Positions 24,579-36,475 of a stretch of DNA of 64,000 nucleotides are shown piece by piece. How positions within the stretch are numbered: position 1 is the stretch's first letter; each line of letters starts with the position of its first letter. Below the pieces are notes generated by a model. It was not told the origin of the DNA. It ran no database searches and was given only the letters and a program-made list of their open reading frames with translations. The DNA is taken from positions 44,483,224 to 44,547,223 of the forward strand of contig CM037782.1 of assembly GCA_021229015.1 (NCBI GenBank), in the 5' to 3' direction. Both the position numbers and the translations under genes were made by a program. The stretch comes from Solen grandis (lineage: Eukaryota > Mollusca > Bivalvia > Adapedonta > Solenidae).

Positions 24579-24815
24579 AGTACCTGGATAGCTTAGTGGT
24601 AACACACTTCGCTTCTCGCCAATGTGTCCCGGGTCCGGCTTCCGGTCACGTATTCGAGAGGGGTATATAGGTCGCCCGTTCAAACACGTGGGTTTTCTCC
24701 GAGTTCTCCGGTTTCCTCCCACAATAATGACCACATACGCCACCATCCGAGTCATTGAGAGCGATTTTTTTAAGTTGTAAGAACTGTTTCGTAATCGATG
24801 TAAAATAAAAAAAAA
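24579..24815 (+). repeat. tRNA-derived SINE with conserved central domain
   Basis: The head resembles a tRNA (A box TAGCTTAGTGG at 24592-24602, weak B box). The body contains GTGGGTTTTCTCCGAGTTC and CCGGTTTCCTCCCACAATAA, a central block of a kind shared by SINE families in many animals. The 3' end is AAGTTGTAAGAACT...TCGATGTAAAAT followed by A-rich sequence. It is the same family as 38587-38800. Confidence 0.75.
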
Positions 24816-25107
24816 AGTTTAATGTATTGCCCCAAAGAAGGAACAACGGCTAAATAAACAAGATATCGTTCCGCAGAACGACCAGTCTTGTCGAAAGATA
24901 TCCCAAATATTTAATCCTTGTGGAGATTAGATCACACTACATATTCATTTAATAAAAAAAAATCTGAAACTAGAACATAACTTTACCAAGAAGATTGTTA
25001 TGATGTATGTAAAGAAACATTCAAACAATCTGTTTTCAAGATATTGAATTAAGGGGCATTTCTTTTGGTTTGCCCCCCATCCCAAATCAATTTGGCAACC
25101 ATATAGT

Positions 25108-25458
25108 ATCTCGTTCCCACAAGATAGTATCTCGTTCCCTCAAGATAGTTTTTCGTTCCCTCAAGATAACTATCTCGTTCCCACAACATAGCATCTCGTT
25201 TCCACAAGGTAGTTTCTCGTTTCTCGTTCCCACAAGTTAGTATCTCGTTCCCTCAAGATAGTTTGTCGTTTCCTCAAGATAACTATTTCGTTCCCACAAG
25301 ATAGTATCTCGTTCAAACAAGATAGTTTCTCGTTTCTCGTTCCCACAAGATAGTTTCTCGTTCCCTCAAGATAATATCTCGTTTCCTACAAGATAGTTTC
25401 TCGTTCCACATTTAGTATCTCATTCCCACAAGATAGTTTCTCGTTCCCTCAAGATAAG
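25108..25458 (-). repeat. Short-unit array B (TCTCGTTCCCACAAGATAG type)
   Basis: About sixteen imperfect 20-22 bp units, for example TATCTCGTTCCCTCAAGATA. They are the reverse complement of array A at 23075-23235. Units vary in length and sequence and there is no leader or gene nearby, so this is satellite DNA and not a CRISPR. Confidence 0.85.
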
Positions 25459-26405
25459 TGAATATTTGATAAAATTTGGTTGAAAAAAGGTGAATTCAAA
25501 CAATTAAATGTTGGAAGACTAAAAAGTAAATGGTTCGCGAATCTGGCGAACACATCCGTGTCCGAATATCAACATGATATCGCAACCTCTCGAGAGTTCG
25601 GATGTTCGTTACAGCTCTTAACGTGTTGACTGGAACTTTATGTATCATGGACATTTTTATTATTTGGTATTAACATAGCAGGATTAAATGAGTCAGATAA
25701 TAAAATACAATGTATACATATGAATTGTATTTATAAAGAAAGTATTTCCTGTTTAAGTGGGGGGAAAAGTTGTGCTTAAGTTGTGCCAATCAGATGTTAA
25801 AAGGGTTAAAGGTTAGTAAATCCACTGTACATAAAGGTTATATCGATAAACGAAAACTACACAGTGCCTAACCAGCTACGAATTATAACTAGGGAAGTAA
25901 ATAAATGAAAATAACGAATTTTATGTAGTGTATTGTATGGTTATATTATTTAATTTAATAAATGTGTCTGAAAGTAAAAAGAATCGCTTAATAACTATTT
26001 TCCACCCCATGACACTTATCGTGTCTGGTTTCGTATCCATGTAATTCTTAAATAATGATTTAAAACATGTAGCGATAATTTAATATGATTTAAATCTAGT
26101 ATGTTTTACGTTCGTTTTCACATGTTGAAATAAATTAAATTATCACAAAAAAGTACATGTATACGATACATAAAAAGTGTTGCCTTAAATTTAAACGTCA
26201 AAATGTATTCATGGCAAAACAAGGAATAATTATCGCGCGTTTGCAATATTGCATGTGACAATTAAACAGTTAATGGAAGTTAAAATATAACACGCAAATA
26301 GAGTTGAAAAGAAAAATAAATTGTTCAATTTCTCAGATTTAATGTCTCTAATTAAACGAAATGGTGTGGTTCATGAGAACTTATATCACATCCAATCAGG
26401 ACAGG
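25459..26405. other. Intergenic, no gene seen
   Basis: AT-rich sequence without a recognisable ORF, repeat or RNA. Confidence 0.4.
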
Positions 26406-27050
26406 CAACTGCGTCGTACCATATATAAATACAACTGCGTCGTACCATATATAAATACAACTGCGTTGTACCATATATAAATGCAACTGCGTCGTACCAT
26501 ATATAAATACAACTGCGTCGTACCATATATAAATGCAACTGCGTCGTACCATATATAAATACAACTGCGTCGTACCATATATAAATACAACTGCGTCGTA
26601 CCATATATAAATACAACTGCGTCGTACCATATATAAATACAACTGCGTCGTACCATATATAAATACAACTGCGTCGTACCATATATAAATGCAACTGCGT
26701 CGTACCATATATAAATGCAACTGCGTCGTACCATATATAAATACAACTGCGTCGTACCATATATAAATACAACTGCGTCGTACCATATATAAATACAACT
26801 GCGTCGTACCATATATAAATACAACTGCGTCGTACCATATATAAATACAACTGCGTCGTACCATATATAAATACAACTGCGTCGTACCATATATAAATAC
26901 AACTGCGTCGTACCATATATAAATGCAACTGCGTCGTACCATATATAAATACAACTGCGTCGTACCATATATAAATACAACTGCGTCGTTCCATATATAA
27001 ATGCAACTGCGTCGTACTATATATAAATGCAACTGCGTACTACCATTTTA
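26406..27050. repeat. 26-bp minisatellite, 24 near-identical units
   Basis: Units start at 26407 and recur exactly every 26 bases to 27005, with a degenerate 25th at 27031. The core is AACTGCGTCGTACCATATAT; only a few units vary (A/G in ATAC/ATGC, single changes at the edges). Because 26 is not divisible by three and the unit has no stop on the minus strand, all three minus frames stay open across the array and give a 26-residue periodic peptide. That is a property of the repeat and not evidence of a gene. Confidence 0.95.
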
Positions 27051-27799
27051 TAAAAAAATCATTGTTTTTCTGCTTCAATTGGGGCTTTGTCTCATGGCGT
27101 GAAAATGTATTTTGGTAACTTAAATTTAGCAAAAACACGAGTATTAATACAATTTAAGGGTGAAAACGTTGGATACAACCTTCCAAATGCCTCATATCCT
27201 GTCAAACATTTCGCAAATCCTTTTCAGTTCGCTATAACTATTATTTTTCAAAATGGATTTTCAAGTTGCATACACCATATGAAGCGGAAAAAATAGTAGC
27301 GTGTTCATATATTATGTATCTCGTTATCATGCAATTCCTACAGCAACATTAATGAACAAAAATACGCCTTTTTCTATTCAAAATGATGGCTTTAGTTTAC
27401 AAATGAATTGTACGACGCAGTTTTGATTCCTAGCCCTGAAACATTGTGATAATAAACTATAGCAAACGCCTCGGAAACTGAAATTGAACATTTCGTTATT
27501 TATTTTAAAAAAATATAGACATTTTAGTGTTTGCTTTAAAGCTGAGTCATTTAGTTAAAAACGCTTTTGAATGAGATATGAATCTTGTATATCCACGTTT
27601 TACAAGTTAAAAGTACAAATAATTATGCAGTTCAATGGATTAAGTGTATGTCCTTTTCAAATCGATAAATATAGAAGCCTACATTTCAAATGCAGAATGA
27701 TCATGATACTATAAATAACAAATCAAATTTTAAAGTCAATAAAATGGATAGTCTGGAATTATACTTTAGCACTAAATTAGTATACATTTTTATACTGTT
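27051..27799. other. Intergenic, no gene seen
   Basis: AT-rich DNA between the minisatellite and the large inverted repeat. Nothing is supported. Confidence 0.4.
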
Positions 27800-29340
27800 A
27801 TATATTTTATATATATTTTGTTTTCTAGCTACAAACCCACGCGGAGTGATACTGAAAGGAGTTGTAGACAGAGTCGTTACCACTGTGCCACTTTGGAGCC
27901 TTATTGTAAGCCGATTTATATCACCTATAACACTGTCCTTTTCCTATTTAATAAAACGACTCCCTTTCGTTAGTAAAACTATAAATACCAAAATAAGCTC
28001 TATTTTGAAAACACAGAGTTAGCTTTTTGCATTTTGTTGAGCTCCTGAAAGGTAAAATAACTCTGTTTATATAACAAATTTCAGTAAAATAATAAATGTT
28101 CAAAGAAATACAGTCATTTTCATTAAAAGACAAATAAATCTAAATATGGAAACACTTTAATACCCGTTCGAAAGCTATTACAAGTAGGGCATATAAAGTG
28201 TGGGCTATGTGAGACGAAAGTCAAACCGAAGTAAGTTTCTGCACAATGCAGACTTACCCTAACGTTCGCCTAGTGCGAACTAAATCGGCCTTTACTGTTG
28301 TACTGTTGAGGTCTTAATTAAAGCATGATCCTGGTCGTGGGCACTCAGGTACAGGGTTCACATTTCTTCTTTCTTTTACTAGTTTATCTCAAATTTCCTT
28401 GTTATATGGAGTACTGTAAGAAAATTTAAACTCCACTTTTTTCCTCTTTCTATATCACTTTCTTCAACTAAAAGCCACAGTCACTGTATCTATCTCTTAC
28501 ACTAATCCCCTTTTTTCAAAGTCTATTCCTCTATAAGCTTTTGTATTTCTTTTCTAGTAAAACCTCTTCCTTCATTTCTCTTCACCCCTCCTACCCCTCC
28601 TCTTCAATCTTTATTCGTGTGTCCAAAAAGTGTTATTGAAAAAAGCACGTGTGATGTCGCTAGTTAGAGATTTTGAAAGCGGGGAGGGAATTGCGCATGA
28701 GATGGATTGACTGGAGATATTGAAGAAAGAGGAGAAAGATTTGGAGACAGACATTTTTATAAAAGAGACAAAAATTACTGGAAACGTAAAGAAAAGGAAA
28801 GGTGAAACCTAAATTCATAAGAGCCCACGACATGGATCATGCTTGAGTTGAGACCTAAACCGTACAAGGTAAAGGCTGGTTGAGTTTGCACTCGCCGAAC
28901 GTTAGGGAAAGTCTGCATTGTGCAGAAACTTATTTGAGGTCATAATCTTATCTCCAATTATCCACACTTATTATGCCTTACTTGTAATAACTTTAGACTG
29001 GGTATCATGTTGGTTCTTTATTTAGATTTTTTAGTCTTTTAAATGAAAATAACTGTTTATCTTTGAGCATGTATTATATCGTTGAAGTATGTTACATACA
29101 GAGTTATTACCTTCAAGAAGTTCTACAAAATACAAATAGGTAACTCAGTTTTTTCAAAATAGAGCTTATTTTGGTATTTATTTGTTTCCAACGAAATCGA
29201 ATCGATCCCAAGGATAATTCTATAAGTGTTATAAATTTCTTTACACTAAGGCTCCAAAGTGGTAACGACTCCGTCTACCATTACTTCAGTATCACTCCGC
29301 GTGGGTTCAATCTTAGAAGTGCATAACAAAATATGACAAA
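27800..29340. repeat. Large near-palindrome (fold-back element), arms of 530 bp or more
   Basis: The left arm (about 27800-28360 and probably on to ~28570) is the reverse complement of the right arm (about 28600/28800-29340). Paired blocks, outside to inside, are: ACCCACGCGGAGTGATACTG (27837 with 29292-29311); CACTTTGGAGCCTTA; CCAAAATAAGCTCTATTTTG; TGCACAATGCAGACTT with CTAACGTTCG; and AAGCATGATCC. The symmetry centre is near 28570. Arms are perhaps 75-85% identical with small indels. No transposase frame is present. An open frame in the left arm (27690-28022) is not conserved in the right arm, which argues against it being a gene. Confidence 0.85.
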
Positions 29341-32300
29341 AGAGAAAAAATATATAATTATTTATATTATTTCAACTGAAAAAACTTGTTTATTGTTATC
29401 TTACAATAATATAATTATATCTGCATCTGAATTGTAGGGTTCTACTTTTATAGTTCATTTATTTATGTTTTGAAAAGGACCTAGTTGAATGCCATCTTTG
29501 TCATAATTCTTCAAGGTATAACGGTATAATATTATGGTATAATGTTAAAAAAAAGTCATAGAATGATCACTGACACACTCGTTAGCAATGCTACTTTATG
29601 ATTTAAGTTACACAGCAGATTTGTAAAGCCTCGATCGGCGAGTGCAGCTCGTCAAACCCTCTTTAACTTGAGACACACACAACTCCAGTGCCGTCGGCGC
29701 TATGGTGGATGAGCCCATAATATAACCAAAACGCGAATATTTTAACACAAGTTAAGGACTCATGTATGCATGCATAACATTAATAAATATGTTTCAGTGC
29801 TTATATAATTAATTACATTTTTCGGCCGTTAGGCCGTTTATTTTCACCCTGACTTCCTGTGAAACACACAGTAATGAAGCGGAATAAAATTAGGCTTTTC
29901 ATTGGTTCATTGAATCTTAAAAAGTACTTGACTTGGATCCGACGAAGAGGGACGTGACCTTTCCGTTCAGATTGAAGATTGTTTTCAAAGTAACAGTTGA
30001 CAGGACTAGTTGAATTGCTTCCATGAACATTGGATATAGTCCGTCGAGAAAATAAAGGGCTAGTAAGTATTTTGGCATTTACGGGTGCACAGAGATACTG
30101 TGGTGACATGGGCATCGGGTGTTATAGCACCAGAGACTGAGGCTGAACCTTCTTGGGTAAATTATCAGATGTTTCTTTGTTCGGGAATCATTTTACTGTA
30201 GTTGTTCAAAGACTCCATATTTTGGAGGTCCGAGACTTGGACGATTGGGTGATGGTACTCATTCGTCAACCAGCTTTTGTATCAAGTGTTTCTTTGTACT
30301 GAAAAAGACACAAATAATAACCGCTTCTTACTGTACTGTAAAGATCTGCGTATCTTGGAGAAAAAAACTGAATAGAAAATGTGAAGGAGGCTGCAGACCC
30401 ACTGGAGAAAAAAAAAGATGTGTGAACGTGCGATCCTTGGAGAGATTAGCCCTAGTGCATTAACTCATTCCCTCAGGTTACTTTATACCACCAGATATTT
30501 TAATGAGAACTGGCCAAGAAGTCAACAGTCTCAGATGGGGGTGGGGTGGGGGTACAGTGCAAGAAAAAGGGTATAGGGGAGTTTCTGGTATATGATACTG
30601 AAAGCAAACAGAAACGAGAACTAGTGCTGATGTAAGAGCCACAATCTAATTTCCACATTCGTATAATGAGGCTTTCACTCAAAATATATTTTAAATAATA
30701 CTATAAATGTTAGATAAATAAATAAATTTGGTCCAATATGAATATTTATAAAGTTTTTGGTCATTGAATGAATAATATAACTGCTTCTTTCGGATATACA
30801 TACCAAGGACCTGAAACAAGAGAAAATGACCCTATTCATATCTGCAAATTGTTTGCTCAAGTCCGCCCAATTGAAAAATTGTGGGTCCTGATATATTTCT
30901 TTCTTTTTGTCCTTTGCAAACTCAATAACGACAACTAGATTAGCATGGCACAACAGAAAAGCCAATAGACCTAAATAAGCTATACAGAGTATTTAAGAAA
31001 ATTAAAGAAGATGCTGGCTGTAATGTGAAAACAGAAAGAATTATGTCTCATATGTACTAAAACAGTTGACAGCATTATATTTAAAAACAAAGAAAAAATG
31101 TATTCTAAACACCATTAAACTTTCTTATTTTGACATTAAAGAATTCACTTCTTTTATTTAAATTCAAATGTCTTACCCTGATCTTCACCCACAGACGTCC
31201 AAAGTAGTTCCATTTTCACCAGAAAGGTTAAAATATCCAAAAGTATCATCAATTTATTCCAAAAATAATTTATTTTGGTTTTGATCCATTTTAATCTCAT
31301 AAGTGTTTCAGCTTTATGTACTTATATTTTGTTTTGGAAAATAAAATCAAGGAAACAAGGGGAGACAACTAGTAAATACTGGAAAGCTGCATATCACTCC
31401 AATCATCTCCCATTATAAGTAAAGAAATAAAGTTCCGACAGGCCTATATCACTCACAGTGTGGATGATATGAATGCATGATTGGATTTTATTTCTCAGTT
31501 CATCAGTTAGCATCAAATGAATTGCATTGTCGACAAACGCATTAAAAAGATAGTTCATCCATGCATTTATTATTTTTAATGCATAAGTTTATCACTTTAA
31601 CCAATTAACATGACGCCAAAACGCCCCGAAATGAATATGCATATCGGTTTAACCAGTGAAAAAGTGTACAAACCTCCGACAAACAATTGTACGTGAATCT
31701 TGCATCCAATAGTTACCTTAGTTCAACAACCTCCGACAATCTTTCGGGATGGGGATAGATCTGTTTTGGGTGTCAAGTTAATTCTCTGAGCTTTAGATTA
31801 GCTTGTCATTTGTTCGAGCACTGACTTCGAAGTACTAGAATTGTCTGAATATGTATGATTATATAGTGGGTGACAAAAAGAGTAAATGTACTACATATAA
31901 TAATGATATAACCAACATTTGTTTCTGTATTTGACTTTAAATCACCATGAAAGTATCCAGATTGTGCTAAACTTCTCTCAGTAATCAAATTCCTGTTTCC
32001 ATGAAGTGTGGAGAAAAATCAGCTTTCACAGGCGTACTGTTCGGATTTCCGAGATTATTTTATATACACACATACATATTTATTTTATTTTAATTTTTGT
32101 ATGGCTATTTTTTTTTCAATGTAAAGAAGAAGAAAATATGAATAAATACATGTAATAAAGAATTTGTTCGGAAGACAAAATATACATGTACATGAATAAT
32201 AAGGAGGTAATAGAATGTGTCAATATTTGCAAACAATTATCATGCAAGCTGTTTTTCATAGTCACGATCGGCATAAGATGCAATATTGATACCAAAAAGC

Positions 32301-32704
32301 CCTTTATCCGCGTTGTGTGTAACTTACAAATTACATTTGTATTATAAACACTAAACATTGTCTCTTAAAAGATAGCAATGTTCAATCAAGTTAGCATACT
32401 ATCCTAGCTAGCCATTATCATGTTTCTTCTCTTTTTTTTCTCAAGACGACGAGGGATGATTTGGAGGGATAATTTGATATGGTTCCATTGTTCTACCAAA
32501 ACATTGTGCCTTGGTTTGGGAAATCCATCGTCCGAACCCATTCCCACTTAATAAGTTTTGCTTCTTACTCGACCATGGGTTATTTGATCCGCAAATCCTC
32601 TTACTCATGATTTATTACTTAGACATGTCATTGTAATCGTGACGAAGACAGCATAGAGATAGTCCTTTTTGCCAATGAAACGGTAGATGTTCGGATTTGT
32701 TCGG

Positions 32705-32742
<38 letters not shown>

Positions 32743-33373
32743 ACTTAATTGAAGAGTAGCTGGTGAAATATTCACGAAAGCGAAGTGTCTGTCTGTTCAA
32801 AATCCCACGGTATATACGGATGTGATAACGGCATATATGCCGTGTTATCCGACGATGGGGGAGTTCATTAAAAAAAAATATCAGACTGGACTCGAACTAG
32901 CAACTTTTGGATAAAAAAAATGGTAGGTATTTTGGTACGAAGACTTATGTTTACCGCCTACAACAAAATGCAAATTTTAGGTATACGAAAGCAATGTCAA
33001 ATAAAACTAACTAGCTGTGGCGTTTAAATCTAAAAATCATTGTCCATTGATCAAATATCCATCATTAAATAAGACATTCTGGCGTATTTATTCCCCATGA
33101 TGTATAACAGTGATTAATGTCATACTGTGACAATATAGTACGTCGGCCACAAAGAAATTTTAATGACTACATGGAGACATTTGTTGTCTCAAAGTTTTAC
33201 ATCCAGCTCATTTTCTAGTTCATAGATAAGAGGTTGAATACTTCACAATAAAATATAGTCTTGTTGTTGTTGTTTGTTTTTGTTTTGTTTGTTGTTGTTG
33301 TTTTGTTGTTGTTTTTGTTTTTTGGGGGTTAGGGGTGTTTATTTATTTATTTATTTATTTATTTGATGCGTAG
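29341..33373. other. Intergenic, no firm gene
   Basis: AT-rich DNA. A 32-base poly-T tract lies at 32709-32739 and a (TTG)/(TTTG) tract followed by (TTTA) at 33256-33364. The minus-strand open stretches at 29813-30115 and 30675-30965 have no recognisable domain and no convincing splice partners. Confidence 0.35.
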
Positions 33374-33439
33374 GTGTCGAAATATCAACCAGACGAGCGT
33401 TTATGGAAAATCATTGTGACACAGTATAGAGATGAGAAG
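33374..33439 (+). CDS. Possible 22-codon internal exon of unknown gene
   Basis: The 66-nt stretch encodes VSKYQPDERLWKIIVTQYRD plus EK. It is bounded by an acceptor (GATGCGTAG, after a T-rich tract) and a consensus donor (AAG/GTAAGTA), and is phase 0 at both ends. The residue composition is protein-like and unlike the low-complexity flanks. I do not recognise the family. The only phase-compatible candidate upstream is 6658-6690, and no downstream exon was found before EIF2B3. Confidence 0.35.
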
Positions 33440-33587
33440 GTAAGTACGTATGCGTGTGTTTCTTATCTTGTTGTCTCACGATATTATGCATGTTTCACAC
33501 AAGGTGACAATTCCGCCAACTTTACGAACATAACATGAAGCGTTAATTATAATGTAAGGCCTTCGGCCGGCCCATAATATAGCCATT

Positions 33588-33652
33588 CAACATGCTTTTT
33601 TTTTCTTTTCTTTTTTTTTCTTCTTCTTTTTCTTCTTCTTCTTTCGGAGTTT
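33588..33652. repeat. T/TTC low-complexity tract
   Basis: Pyrimidine-rich run of T and TTC units. On the other strand it gives a Lys/Glu-rich frame, which is not a gene. Confidence 0.85.
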
Positions 33653-33849
33653 TCGGAGTTAACCATCGCTTCAACAATACAGACCATTTCACCAAGGGTT
33701 CGCCAATACCCCCCATATAATTCGCTTCACCAATCAGTGTCTGGGGGAAAAACCTCATGTGTCTGTTTACGGGTTCTTAGCCATGACCTGCCATGTACGT
33801 ATAGACTGTATTTAGGTCGCAGCGAGGGGAAAATCCAGCACAAAAATAA

Positions 33850-34515
33850 CTTTGTATAGAAAGCCAGGCCCGGATCCAGAATTTTTCAACGGGGCGGGGG
33901 GTGCAAAAGACATGATTGTAATATCATTGCTAGGGGGTCCGGCATGCTCTCCCCGGAAAAAAATTGATTCTAGGATGACGGAGATGCATTCTGATGGGTA
34001 TCTGGGGGGGGAATATAGCTTTTTTATTGTTAGATATATTATTCATATATTAAAATCTAAGATAAGTAGTTCTATTGCTTGGGAACCAAATTTTTTACAT
34101 CAGCGTATTTTTTACTTCATTTTTATGCCTTTTGTCCCTTAAATCAACTTAAATGCACCTTATTTTCTTCTGTTTTGACAAGATTCTTGACCCAGGCGGG
34201 CAGTTAACCTAATCATCGTTCTTGGGAAGGACCAGTTCTAGACTCACATCCTCCGTAAAGATTTCTCGCATACAAAAACCATAGATGGTAGCCCGGGCTA
34301 GAACTCACAGCCTTCTAAACCAGTTTATCTAGATCCGAGTATGATTTATATTGCCATTAACACGATTTTTATGGCACTGGCTGCAAAGCTAGGTTGCGAG
34401 TTCTAGTATAGCTCGGGAACTTTTTGGCCATATTAAATCTCATTAAAAATAATAAAAAAAAAATGAAAAAAAAAGTTTAAATATGAAAATGAAAGTGACT
34501 GAGAAGGCACAATAC
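33850..34515 (-). repeat. Dispersed repeat, copy 2 (minus orientation)
   Basis: Reverse-complement copy of 18180-18840. Matching blocks here are GACGGAGATGCATTCTG (33977-33993), CTTGGGAAGGACCAGTTCTA (34222-34241), CTCACATCCTCCGTAAAG and GTTGCGAGTTCTAG. The left end (GGCCCGGATCCAGAATTTTT, 33868-33887) looks like a true terminus because similar ends occur elsewhere. No coding frame is present. Confidence 0.75.
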
Positions 34516-36475
34516 AGTATTACATTATATTTTAGGCTCTATTTAAAAATACGTAAATCGGTTATTTTATATTATATCTAAATATATAAAAATTGACATG
34601 CCTGCTATTGTCCATTTGCTATCTTAAATAGTATTCCTTAATTTCTATTTAAATACACATATTTATGTTCACCTTATAATCTGTAAGAGAGAGAGAGAGA
34701 GAGAGAGCACTAAAGCCATCCATAGACTCATTCTTTTGAGTGGGGTCGCAGTTCAAAAGTGTTAATAACATTGCGATTGATTTGATCCTCTTTAATTAAA
34801 TTTACTATAATATGCACAATAAATACGACTTAAATTTATACTAATCGCTATCAGTGCATTTATTGAAGTCTGTGACATTCACACAAGCGTTTGACTGATT
34901 CAGATTAGAGGAGACACAATGACGTTGCCAAGGTGACAGCGAAGATAAGTGTGACAACATATGCTCTCACAGCAGGGGTTGGCCCGGGTGACTGGTCATT
35001 TAGCTAACTTTTATTTCAGTAAGGGGCTCACAATGAAGATTTCCACTACTTACCACAAGCCTTTACCCAAAAAAGGCAATTTCATTCACCTAGAAAATTG
35101 TGGTGAAAAGTTAGCCCCCTAAGGCCCCCGATGAATCATGAAAGCGCAAAATATGCGGATCAATGACTCGGTCATCGCATAGATAGATTAAGGTAATCCA
35201 TTCTTCATCAAATTATAATCAATGATCCTTCAAATGCTTAAAAAAAGACTTCAGTTCAGATGCAAGCTTCCATTGGCTTGGAGTTATGAGCTATTTTGCT
35301 CTCTAAGTCTATAAAGGCTTACATTTACTGTAAAAATTCCCACGATCACTTGATGGACCATGATCACATTTTAATTTTTATTAGACGGCAGCTTGCCGTC
35401 TTTAGTAGCTAGAAACGCTTACCAGGCATCGCTGACCTTGCTAATTTGCATATTTTCCATGACAAGTTTAACTGTACCTCTCCGCGCTTAGTGCGGATCC
35501 ACGCAATGCGATTTTGCACTTACGAATACGAATGGGATATGTTACGCAGGCCTTTTATTCATAACCGTAACCGCTATTCATGTACTATTGTTTATAGACG
35601 TGTTATTTTGCTCTGTAAACATCCATCTTAAGCTAGCGCAATATATGCGTGACACTTATAAATTAGAACAGCAACCCATTTTACATACTTGAAGATATAC
35701 TCCTGTAAAACGAAAAAAAAGTAGCGCTTCGAATGTCTGTATTTAACCTAAAGTAGTTCACGCGTAATTTTGCATGAAAGCGAGTTAGGTTTTTCCCAGA
35801 GCATTTCTTAACTTTGGAATAGAAACAAAAATTCAAGTATCTAAAGCAACAAGTACCTTGTCAAGTTTTACACTTAAGTAACAGTAGAGAGTGTATATAA
35901 ATCGGGTCCTAGGGAATGACCTACTTCTGAAGTTCATACAGTCAGGTTAATGACCCTAATTCCGAATTGTTTTGTAACAGAGTGTGTATTAGATTGTCTT
36001 ACTACCGACTATAGTTGCAGGAGAGTGTGTGGAGTTTTTGCGTCATGTGGCTTTTGCCTCTATTGTATCAATAAATAAGAGTCGCACCTTTTTTCCTGTT
36101 AATCCGGCTGCCGTCTCTTAGCGCATTGAGCGCTTTGATTAATGATGGATGGATTACTGAAATTTGGTATTTTCAGTTATGGAATACCATGACTATTATT
36201 AATATCTTCCATGTCCCTATTATGCAAATAAGCGTAGACAACTATTGTGATTGTGTGTTTAAATTGACATTGTTGATCGGGCAAACCAGTCGATTTTTGG
36301 CATTTGCTGGCCATAAAAAAAGACAGTATACAATCGTCAAGCAAACAAAAGGTCAATTAACTTAAGTTGATTGCCACCACATCATGGATTTGTCTGGTGA
36401 CATGCATCCAGAATTTGTGAAATAAATCCAGATCCCATCTGTTTGTGGGAACATACAATTAGGAAGGCTTGAACG
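34516..36475. other. Intergenic, with a possible LTR-like segment
   Basis: An (AG) run lies at 34687-34708. At 35384-35400 GACGGCAGCTTGCCGTC can form a 7-bp-stem hairpin. Between about 35880 and 36110 a TATATAA (35895-35901) and an AATAAATAAGAG (36070-36081) are spaced as in a retroelement LTR, but no TG...CA boundaries or duplication could be fixed. No gene is seen. Confidence 0.3.

Noticed and set aside
24504..24755. 83-codon minus-strand open frame
   Set aside because: It lies across a SINE and its flank, reads the element backwards and has no domain.
25108..25458. CRISPR-like array of about 21-bp repeats
   Set aside because: Units abut with no unique spacers and vary in sequence, and the genome is eukaryotic.
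26352..27032. 226-codon minus-strand open frame with repeated YLYMVRRSCIYIWYDAV-type sequence
   Set aside because: It is the translation of a 26-bp minisatellite; all three minus frames are equally open, so there is no sign of coding selection.
27690..28022. 110-codon plus-strand frame with a hydrophobic segment (LVYIFILLYILYIFCFL)
   Set aside because: It sits in one arm of the large inverted repeat, and the other arm has stops and indels in the equivalent frame.
29813..30115. 100-codon minus-strand frame
   Set aside because: No domain, no upstream or downstream exon in phase, and AT-rich codon use like the flanks.
30675..30965. Minus-strand frame with a hydrophobic start (LGLLAFLLCHANLVVVIEF)
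   Set aside because: No ATG, a stop closely upstream, weak donor choices and no recognisable family; kept only as a possibility.
33543..33758. 71-codon minus-strand frame with a Lys/Glu-rich middle
   Set aside because: The Lys/Glu run comes from the TTC low-complexity tract, with no supporting splice sites.
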